A stretch of 64,000 nucleotides of DNA from Ustulina deusta (Eukaryota; Ascomycota; Sordariomycetes; Xylariales; Xylariaceae): the NCBI GenBank assembly GCA_023159155.1, contig JAJNNX010000053.1, positions 124,001 to 188,000 of the forward strand, given 5' to 3'. Positions 51,816 to 61,110 of the stretch are shown here, piece by piece (position 1 is the first letter of the stretch; every line of letters begins with the position of its first letter). The position numbers and the translations under genes were made by a program. The notes beneath the pieces were generated by a model. That model was not told the origin of the DNA and made no database searches. It saw only the letters and a program-made list of their open reading frames with translations.

Positions 51816-54800
51816 ATGCCTTTTTAAGTACAATAATAAACAAAATCTTTGTTTATATATATTTTTAGTTTGTTTAGGTTAATATATTAGTATTATTATT
51901 TAAGTTTTTTTTATTTTTGCAGAAGTTTTTTAAATTTTAAAAACTATAAACTTGGACTTAATAAAAAAATAGCCTAAACTCTGCCAGTAAAGTTATAAAA
52001 GATAGCTATTTATTTTATAAACTTATTATAGCCTATAGAAGTATCTTTTAGTATGCTAGCTTTATTAAAGTAAAAGAACTTTATAAGGTAAGTTCTTTTA
52101 GAAAGTTTTCTTTTGTAAGGTTTTGCTTGTATTTTTTTTTTAATATAGGTTTTATAAAAGTAATATTTGGTTTAGGAAGTAATACCTTTTGTTATTATTA
52201 TTAGTTTTTATATTTTTTTATTACTTATATATCTGAGTTATTTATGCTATATTTTTAAAGTAAGGTTAACTAAATAAGCTTAAAAAGTAATATTAAAAGC
52301 AGCTACTTAAGTAGTTTTGTTTAGCTAATTAACTATATATAGTCCGCCGGACTTTTTTGCTATTAAAAAAGTATGCTTTTTTATAGCTACCTAAGCCTTA
52401 TTTTAATAAAACAGAAACTTTGCTTTTTTTTTTGCAAGTTAAAATATTAAAACTAGATTTACGCCTGTTTTAAGGCAATAAATAATATTATTAATAATAA
52501 CTATTTTAGTTTTTTTGTTTATAATAATAGAAAATCTAGCAATGCTTATCTATTCTGGAGTAACTATAGTACTACTAATTCTATAAACTAACGGCCCGTT
52601 ATAAGGTTAGAGTTCTATAAATAATAATCTATTGCTAAAATTAGTTTAGCTATAACTATTATTTAAAACAATATAGTTAGTAATTTATTTTATAAGTTTT
52701 GCTGCTTTTAGTTTTAGTATATTTAAAAAACTTATTTTTATTAAAGTTCTTTTAAAGCTAAAGTTTAATAGGACTATAGCTATTAGGCTTTATAGTATTA
52801 TAAGTAGCGCCTTTGTTGCTAATAGGCATTAATCTTTTTAATGCCTAAATTTACTAAATATCTTGCTAAGAATGCCTGGTTTTTGTTCCGGTATTTTTTT
52901 TATTTTTTCTGTATTGTTCCGGGTAGCTAGAAATATTAGGTTTAGGGGTCCTAGTAGTAAAAATAGTAAGGCATTATTAATAAATAGAGTAGCTATATTT
53001 GTATTGTTTGATATTTTTTGTTTTTTATTTAGTGTTTTTACTTTTTATTAGTTAGGAGCTAGGTCTAGGTTTGTATAGAAATATTTTAAAAAGCTATAAG
53101 TTATAACTCTTCGGCTAGTAGTAATATAGTAGGAATAGCTAGGTTTTTTTTTCTTTTTTGATTTTTTATTATTTTTACTATTATTATTACTGTTATTATT
53201 ATTATTATTATAATTTCTCTTTTATTAATTTGTAAGTAGTATGGCTTTAGTAGTGTTTTGGCTGGCGATTTTTTTTATATATTCTTTTTGCTATGCTTTT
53301 ATTAAAGCAAGTTAAAAAGTTGTTCTTTTTGTAAGTTTTTTTTTTATAAGTTTTTTAATAGTAATAAAGTAATTTGTTTAAAGAAAAGTAGAAATAAAGT
53401 TGGCATAGTTTTTTTTTAGACCTAAAAAAAACTTTATTATTAAAAAGAGTTTTTTAATAGTAAGGTTTTTTGGATTTAGATCTTTAAGATTAAAGCAAAT
53501 ATTGCGGAGTTTTGTAGTAAAGGTTGAAACCGAGCTTTTAGTAGCTAGTGAGGTGTTTTTTTATTTATATAGTAGGTTTTGGAAGGCTAAACTTCTAATT
53601 GGTTTGATTTTTTTGTTAATTAGCTTTTATATGTTAGCTACTATAATTTTTTGGTTTTTGCTGTTGAACTTTATTTGTTGTTCTATTAGTAGTTCTTAGA
53701 TGTTTTTTTTATAGTAGCTACAAATATAGCTTTTGACCTTTTGTTAGGCAATTTTTTAGGTTTTTTGTGCTTTATATAAGTTAAAGTTTGTTAGTATATT
53801 AAGGATTTCGGTTGGTTTATTTTTTTTTAATTTTTTAAGTAGGAGACTAGCATATTTTATAACATATATATGGTTTTTTATTTGTTTTTTGAACTTAAAG
53901 TATTTAGTTAAAAAATTAAGCATAGTAATGCTTTAAAGAGTGGTTGTTTTAGAATTATTATTTATTTTAACAGCTGTTGTATTTTTTAAGTGTTAGCTAA
54001 TAAAATAAGTTGTTTAGAATAGATTTTAATAAAATATTGTTTAATAAAATTAGATTTGGCATAAAGTTATTAGAGTTAGAGTTAAATAATATTTCGATTA
54101 TTTCGGGTATAAGTTGCCCTAAAATAGAAGTGCTAAATGTACTAGATTTAGATTTTAGTATAAATAATCAAGTAATAACTTTGAGTCCGAACAGGTTTAT
54201 TTTGTTAATGTTTTCTAGTATAAATATAAGGGAAACTTTACGTAATAAAGGCAATAGTAGAAGATTTAGAAGTATAGTTAGTAAAAGAGAAGTTTTTAGC
54301 TAATAGTTATAATTTGAAAAGTTTTTGTAAAAAAGGCATATTTTTTGTTTATTTTTAAGTTTTTATATAAAATATAGAAAGTTTTTTTTGTTAAAGAATC
54401 GGTAGTAAATTAGTAGAATAAGTAGTTAAGTTCTGAAGTTATATTTTATAGTAATTTTTTAAGTATTTATAAACAAGCTTAGTTTAGAACTTAAATAAGT
54501 TTTTGTTTTAGTTTTAAGTGTTTAAAGTATTGTTTATTGTTTTTTTAGCCTAGTTTTAGCTAAATTTTTGGTTATTAAAGAAATATTAGCTTATTTAGTA
54601 TTTTAAGTAATTTGTGCTTTTATATAACAAATATTAAGGTAGATCGATTTTTGTTTTTTGTTAATAGTTTATAATAAGCTGTAAATATTATTAATAATAA
54701 TAATAATAGTTATTAGGAATATAGATATAGTAGAGATTATTTGTTAGATTTAGTAAGTATAGTATGTTTTGTTAGTTATATAGTTAGTATATTAGGGCAT

Positions 54801-55019
54801 TTGTAGTAAGGTAAGTAGCTACTACTAAAGTATAGTATTCCTACTAAAGTGTTATTTTTAGTGTTACTATTAGTTTCTAGCTTAATAAAAGTAGTAATAG
54901 TTGTATTTAAATGCTATAAAATAATTTAGATAATAGTAAATAAAGTGATAATTATTGTTAGTTAATTATAAAGGATAATTATAAAATAATTTATAAGTAT
55001 TATAGGTTGTAAGTTTTTA

Positions 55020-55031
55020 GGCTTATAACTA
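55020..55031 (-). other. Probable primer-binding site matching an internal initiator tRNA-Met fragment
   Basis: Two bases inside the 5' LTR the minus strand reads TAGTTATAAGCC. Reversing two TpG-to-TpA changes gives TGGTTATGAGCC, whose GGTTATGAGCC is complementary to the anticodon stem-loop of initiator tRNA-Met (GGCUCAUAACC). Priming from such a cleaved half-tRNA is known for Drosophila copia and yeast Ty5. The site's location directly beside the LTR supports the reading. Confidence 0.6.
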
Positions 55032-55033
55032 GT

Positions 55034-55188
55034 TAAAAATAAGTATATATAGTAGGTGTATAGTATTATATATTGCATTAAGGAATAAGTCTAGGTACAG
55101 TTGGATGAGGTGGTATTTTTACAATATATAGTGGATGCGTGTGGGGCGTAGTACCCAGCCATCTTCTTTACCTGCCTCCCGATTTCCA
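55034..55188 (-). repeat. Right LTR (5' LTR of the copia element)
   Basis: This 155-bp copy ends GATTTCCA on the plus strand, so on the element's strand it begins TGGAAATC as expected for an LTR start. Its other terminus has TG changed to TA. It retains more C and G than the left copy over its last 50 bp. Confidence 0.9.
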
Positions 55189-58100
55189 TATGGGCGACGC
55201 TCTATTTTGGCAGTGTGAGATACTCTTACGGACGGGCTCAATGAGCCATGTGATAGACGGCGTTACGGGAGAGACGGGATGACACAGCAGGCGTACCAGC
55301 AGGACGAATGATGCCTATTCATCATAATGATCAATCAAGCAAGACAGTACTCAACCCATTTCTCACAGACATTTGAACTCAGTGCGCTAGCTTTCGCGTG
55401 GAAATTTGATCACGAGTTTTCTCGCTTCGTTTCTCTCATCGACTGGTTAACCACTTGAAGTCGATAGTCATGTTGTACCCAGATAGGGAGTGACATGTAC
55501 CGGTACCTAGGGCTGCCCAGGGGTCACTAGCGTGCATAAACCTTCTCAAAACTGCTCACCTGGTGGGTCAACCTATACTTACCCCGCCTCACACTCTCAA
55601 GGTGCTTACTCACTTCTTTACATCATCTTCACATATCTCATATTCAGAGTTTGATTCAAACTATATCCACAAGATTTCGTACTGCATAACTAACTATGAT
55701 TCCATATCTTTCATGTATAACAAGAAATATAATATGTGGAGAGAGAAGAAGAAGAACCATCCAGTCCGCTCAAGGAGCAATGTGTTCAAGAGGGATGAAT
55801 CTTCTTGAACGTGGTATTCACAATGAACCACGTTTGCGAAAGTACCCATTCACGACAGGAACTACACCAAGTCTAGACAACAATAAATTGCCATGTTATG
55901 GTTTAAATTCAGAGCCTATGTGGAGTTGTTGTAGTCGTGACGTGGGCGCTTCATCGAACCGGACGTTCGTCATCGTGTCTTCATCATCATCATATTTATT
56001 ATTACCCTATGAAAAGCCAGCTCCCGCACAGCCTCGCGTTTGCGCCTGCCCGTGGAGGTGTGTTCCGCCAGGCTCAGATGATTTTGCATCACAAGCTAAA
56101 GCTCTAGAAGTTCTTCGTTGTGGCGCTCTTATGACCCGCTGGTTGCCTAGGAATGGAGTACTGACATGTCGTCTTCTTTCTTGCCTCAGTAGGGATTGTA
56201 TTCTGCAAACCGTTGCAGCAACTCATTGTATAGGAGATGTAGACTAGAGTATATGATAGCGCACCAAATAAGCTCTTATTTGGGTCTGCCGAGTTCCAAG
56301 ACTCTCCGCCGTGGTTTTAACCTTCGTACCCCACTCTCCCCTTTGGTATCATCACGTCTCTACCGAGAACTAGAGCAAACATCGGTAGTTGGCCACGAGC
56401 ATTGATTGAGAGGAGGCAAGTCGTTCCCAAGTTGTCAGTATGTGAGCTTACCATCCCTGGCTTCGCCGCAATGATCAGCTTCCGGGAGACTTGGGTATCG
56501 AAGAAACAAACTCAGTAGGACATTTTTATTTCTTCCTGGTCTAGTTCTATATGACCTGTTTGATCTCAAAGGGCCTTGTTTGCGCACGAATCCAATTGGC
56601 AATCAAGTATCTCGAGTGAGAGTATGGCATCCCATGTGCGTCAAGGAGCTTATTCGGAGTGGCCCCCAACCCATCTCAACGCCAAGCTCGAGCCAATTAT
56701 TCGCGCAAAGATAAATGCATAGAATGTTATTTTTCGATTGTCATAGGCTTTGGCTATATTAAGGCCTGCTATTTGACGTGAGGTCAACTTTATCAAAAGT
56801 TACGGGAGTTTGTCTCAATCGAGATCAAAATCTCGGTTGATAGGAAACATGGGACGGTCGGCTGGGAGAGTCCATATCACGATCTTGATCGCAATTCTCA
56901 CTTATTTTAATGGCTGACGCATCAGGGCTTTACCTAGGTCTCATCTTAAGCCATTATTCATAGGGCCTAGCACGTAGCCGAGTATCTGGGTATGTTTTGA
57001 TAAATGCTATTCTTAATATTATGCCTAACTGTGATGGAGGTCCTATCCAGGGTTTATTCCTTAATGAACCTAAAATTTTTTACACAATTGGCACACGCAC
57101 TTGCGGTAAATGTGATTTATATTCGGTGATTAAGCTTGTTCTTATGCTTATCGAGGAGGTGTCATTTTTGGAACGCCGGATCGAGTCCCGATATGGGTGA
57201 CGGTCTATGTTGGCATTTCTTCCCGAATTCATGGCCTAGTAAGAGGCTTCGAGTCATTGTATATCATATTTCGCAGCTGCTTAGATGAGTTTATATTAGC
57301 CAAATCCGACAGGCGGCTAACTTATTACTTAGGGTACCACCTGTCAGTTTTGACATGGGCATCGGCACACCTGCCTCTTATTCCCCAGATGTACCATTAT
57401 GAACGAGGACTTACTAGCATGCACGATTCTCGGTGAAGGGGTAAGTCCTACGTTACAAGACCCTCAATTAATAACGCATCGGTAAGAAAAAAAACTAAAA
57501 ACAAAAAAACTGCGACTTTCTTCGTAATTCTTATTTGGCATTGAAGACGGGTTGGTCACGATATAACACGAAAATTTGTGCTTTAGAGTAACTCGGGATG
57601 ACTCGACCTTGTAGTTCCTAGCAACAACATCACAATTGTCTATGTAGGACTAAAATGAGAATACTTCCGACACGATCCCACAGGACATCTTCATTCCGAT
57701 TAGACTGCACAACTGCGACTTGTCTCTCACTGATATTAAACGGCTGTTTTGTATATTCTTAAGTATCCGTATCAGGAGAATACGGGACATCTAAATTTGT
57801 TCAGACGGCTTACCCGCGGAAAGAAACAGGTTCCAACTCCAACAATGTACCGGACGTTGCATGGGAACCTGAGAAAATAGTCCTGACTGGAAAAATTCCG
57901 AGAGAATCGTTGCTTGACTCGCCCTCCCTAGCAAGAATGAAGAAACGTAGGGAAAGTCAAGCCCTCTTCACAGCAGACCTAGAGTCCGAAGGTTAGTGCA
58001 TAGATATTAGTACGTGTAAGTTACCTGGGTAATTGGAACAGATTCGGATTCTTGCACTGGCAACGATAATGCATAGATCCCCCGGCGTAGCGATCACATC

Positions 58101-60255
58101 CGAGCCACTCTAACAACCTACAGTACCTAATTGACAAGAACTCGAATCAATAACCGTGCCCGTCTCACCTGTCTCCTCTTCCATCGATTATACTGAATAC
58201 TTACATGGTTATCAAGTTCACGCAAGACCCTAAGATACGGACACCTTCACACGCCATAACTACTTTCATCTCATCTATCCCTGTTATCGCCTCATAGGCG
58301 TATTTGAAGAACACCAATCCCCCTACCTTCTCGTAACATATGCTACGCAAATTACTAGCACCTACACCTAGACACGTAGCTGGACAATGGTAGGTCAACC
58401 AGGAACTCAGGTGTATTATCTCACCGGGACAACAACTGGAATTCAAAGGGCCCCCCCTTCTTGATACAATACACCGAACTAGTGACGAATTGCACTTGCT
58501 TTATTGACATCGTTCTCGTTTCATTTTTTTCAATCTAATCAAAGCCTCAAGCCTCAAGTCTTTGTGAAATAGCGTAGTACTAGAATTTGCTACCTTTGCG
58601 GATGGGTTCATTGAGAAGTCGCCTTAGCTTTAGCTGTACCAACGACAAGGAGGGAAAAATTTTTTTTTCCGATCTCATCTTTTCGATTTTGTTCAGATAC
58701 GAAGCTCAATTACTACTCAGTCTTCATGGTCGTCTAATGGTAGGATGATGCTATGATACAAATCAACTCTTGGATGACCTGATCTCCATGGCCTCCTGGT
58801 AACAACGCCGAAGTGTTGGTCTGGAGACCCTCAAGTTCTTCGTCACATCTACCATCGGACCGCATGTTTCAAACTCTAGACTAGATTTCGCTAGTCGAGA
58901 TGGTGATGTTGGAGATAGGACGGTGTACGACGGTACACGGATGGCCCATTAATTGCTGGCTATCATCTATAGACAAGTGAGATGCTCAATAAGTATAGCC
59001 TCAAATGTCCTGGTTAACCTGTCCCAAGAATATGCGGGCCTCTGCTGGCGTCACGGCTTTGGATGGTAGACCACTTCGAGACAGTCGTAGTCAAAAAGCA
59101 AAGACTGAACGCGACTAGATGATAAAGGTCAAGACCTTTGGAACTGACTTTGTTTGTAAGGGAGGTTTATATAGAGGAGGTGATATGAAGTGTTATGGGT
59201 TTTATGGTCATTGCGAACCGTCGATGTCGTAAAAACTCGTCAGCCTTCCATCAATGGTGCATGCTTATTGCAAATCGTGGACGAAAGGGTATATTCGTCG
59301 CCACCATGTAGTCATTAGTGACAACGCATAATTTCCTGCTTTAGAAACACCAGCTCCGGGATGTTATAGTTCCCGGCGATGGATCTAGCCAAGCGAGGCA
59401 TCCATTGAGCGCAATGGTTGGAAACGCTCGGTTTTTCGATGTCGAGTGCCGAGTGCCGAGTGCTTGAAGTAGATGTTCACATTCTTCAAGAATGTAGCCC
59501 ACACCGTCATGTAGACGATAGAGCATTGGACGTTCGCTATCCCATCGAAAAAAAAAAAGAAAAAAAGGGGGGAGCCCCCCCACCATTACGCTCGAAAGTT
59601 CCCGACTTTTTCGGGCGTTCTAGGTAGGCCAAGGGCTATCCCGGATAATCCTGTGTCATATCAATGATGAGAGAGGAGATAGACGCGACACTAGAGCCAA
59701 CAATATGGGAAGGCTGGTGACTAGGCGGAATATTAGTTTGACAGCACAATTCGTCTTGATAAATTGACGAAAATGCCCTTGCTGCTTGGTAGATTCTTGA
59801 CCGGGAGTTGGTGCGAGTAGCTGCCAGATTGACTTTAATTCGAATGGAGGGAAGGAAACCATGGCATTAGAGGCCACCGCGAGTACTTGGGAATGAGTCG
59901 AAATGTATCGATATTGCTTCCAATCGAATCTATCATTGCCGAGTCACAGATAGGCGATGGAGAGTTACTAGATGGCAATGCCATTTTCCATGCTCATTGC
60001 AGGGATATTCCGAGGTGAGCCAGGGAACGGAGAGCAAAATTTAAGAACAAAAGTTAAAGTATGAAAAGATGGGATTGGAAATCGGACGGAAAACTAAATT
60101 GACATTGCGGGGAAGTCACGATGGCAAACAACGCTGAGCCACCGTAGTCTCATAATTATAGTTTGGATGAAGAATGCCTGAGTAGAAAGAGAACCTCATC
60201 AATGCATTATGTTCGGGTATCAGCGCGAGGCAGAACGTCGCCGGCAGGGTGACAA
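55189..60255. other. Gene-poor region between the retrotransposon and mcm1
   Basis: No complete gene is supported in these 5.1 kb. Short open frames (up to 183 codons at 55696-56247) show no domains that I recognise. Base composition returns to normal directly after the LTR, so RIP did not spread visibly. One stretch at 57772-58073 could be the end of a spliced gene and is listed separately. A short tandem GAGTGCC repeat lies at about 59444-59464 and an A-tract followed by a G-tract and a C-tract at about 59549-59581. Confidence 0.45.
57772..58073 (+). CDS. Possible 3' exons of an unrecognised gene (tentative)
   Basis: A plus-strand frame is open from 57756 to a good splice donor at 57992 (GTTAGT). 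A possible acceptor lies at 57771 (GTATCAG) and another at 57804 (CTAAATTTGTTCAG). The frame includes VAWEPEKIVLTGKIPRESL and ARMKKRRESQALFTADLESE. Splicing to an acceptor near 58041 (GGAACAG) continues as DSDSCTGNDNA and stop, making an acidic C-terminus. An open run of about 79 codons is not rare by chance, and I could not find a convincing upstream exon or start. The call is therefore weak and no function is proposed. Confidence 0.2.
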
Positions 60256-61110
60256 TTAGGACTGGTGAGCGGAGTGTTGAGGCATGCCAGACTGTGGAGG
60301 CATGCCGTAAGGAGGAGCGCCGCGCTGGACGTAACCTTGATACATGGCTTGAGGATCCATTGGAACGTTGGACATATAACTAGTTGGCATGTGTGCGTTC
60401 TGAGGCATTCCCGGCCGGCTGGTCTGGGGGGGGAGGTGTGAGTTGGGCGGCTCTTCGGGTGATTCGACTTGATTCCCATCATCGACACCGTTCTCATTGC
60501 CGGGGTTCGGCTCTGGCGCGTTTAAGCAAGCCTGCAGCCGTCTGGTTAGTTCCTCGCCAGATGCAATGCCTTAACGCCATAGAAGGTGCGCTAACCTGAA
60601 TTAGATTCTTGCCCTCTGCCTTTGTTACCAGAGGCTGAAGCTTGGGCGTGGTAAAGGTGTAGACAAGACCAGTTTCTGAGACGACAAGAAGTAGTACTTG
60701 TGTGCCGGTGAGAACGGAAAGTTCGTATGCCTGTTTCACCCACCCAGAGTTAGTGCTCGTTTCGCGATGGTATTGCATGTGTCGTTTATGGTACAAGAAC
60801 GCGTTCGACGCGAGAGATACGTGACGGGTTGGTGTTAAGGGAGTATCGGCGACAATACCTTCTTCATAATGCCGGCCTTGCGCTTGGAGAAGGTGATGTG
60901 GCGACGCGACTTATCGCTGATGAACTTTATTTCAATCTTGCGCCGTTCGCGCCCGCCCTTCTCGTCATCGTCGTCATCGTCATCGGCAATGCTATTGCGC
61001 GGACGCTTTACACCGCGATTCTCGGGGGCGGCGGCATTGCCGTTGCCAACATGACTGTCGTCCAGCTCCTGGGGAGTGGTTTGTTCGTGCTGGTCGGTGA
61101 TATCTGCCAT
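60256..61110 (-). CDS. mcm1: MADS-box transcription factor Mcm1
   Basis: SRF-type MADS-box regulator that partners other factors in mating, cell-cycle and development in fungi; nuclear. Three exons, 61110-60859, 60730-60596 and 60531-60256 (introns 128 and 64 nt), give 220 residues, close to the Neurospora protein. Residues 41-50 are an acidic run (IADDDDDDDE). The MADS domain spans about 55-112: RRKIEIKFISDKSRRHITFSKRKAG followed, across intron 1, by AYELSVLTGTQVLLLVVSE and GLVYTFTTPKLQPLV. The first intron falls exactly after the basic DNA-binding part (IMKK). The C-terminus is Pro/Gln/Met-rich (MPQNAHMPTSYMSNVPMD and repeated GMPP/GMPQ), typical of filamentous-fungal Mcm1. I chose the ATG at 61110 (MADITDQHEQ) rather than 61155 because family N-termini begin this way. 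All ligating and basic residues of the MADS box appear intact. Confidence 0.95.

Larger units (their letters stand above)
48103..55188 (-). mobile_element. RIP-degraded Ty1/copia LTR retrotransposon
   Basis: A 7.1-kb element is bounded by direct 155-bp LTRs (48103-48257 and 55034-55188) and oriented on the minus strand. From its 5' end (right) it shows the 5' LTR, a primer-binding site, a region that should have encoded Gag, integrase relics near 51.6-51.8 kb, reverse transcriptase near 50.35-50.75 kb and the end of RNase H near 49.48 kb. Integrase before reverse transcriptase is the Ty1/copia order. The interior is extremely AT-rich, with many TpA steps and stops in every frame. Substitutions such as Asp to Asn (TpG to TpA) and Gln to stop (CpA to TpA) are the dinucleotide pattern of repeat-induced point mutation. 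The LTRs are less affected than the interior. No target-site duplication is evident at the boundaries I infer. The element cannot encode functional proteins. Confidence 0.93.

Noticed and set aside
55696..56247. 183-codon plus-strand frame next to the retrotransposon
   Set aside because: Low similarity to any family I know and irregular composition; could be chance or relic, not supported as a gene.
58725..58760. tRNA A-box-like sequence GGTCGTCTAATGGTAGGAT
   Set aside because: No matching T-loop (GGTTCRANNCC) or acceptor stem follows at the right distance.
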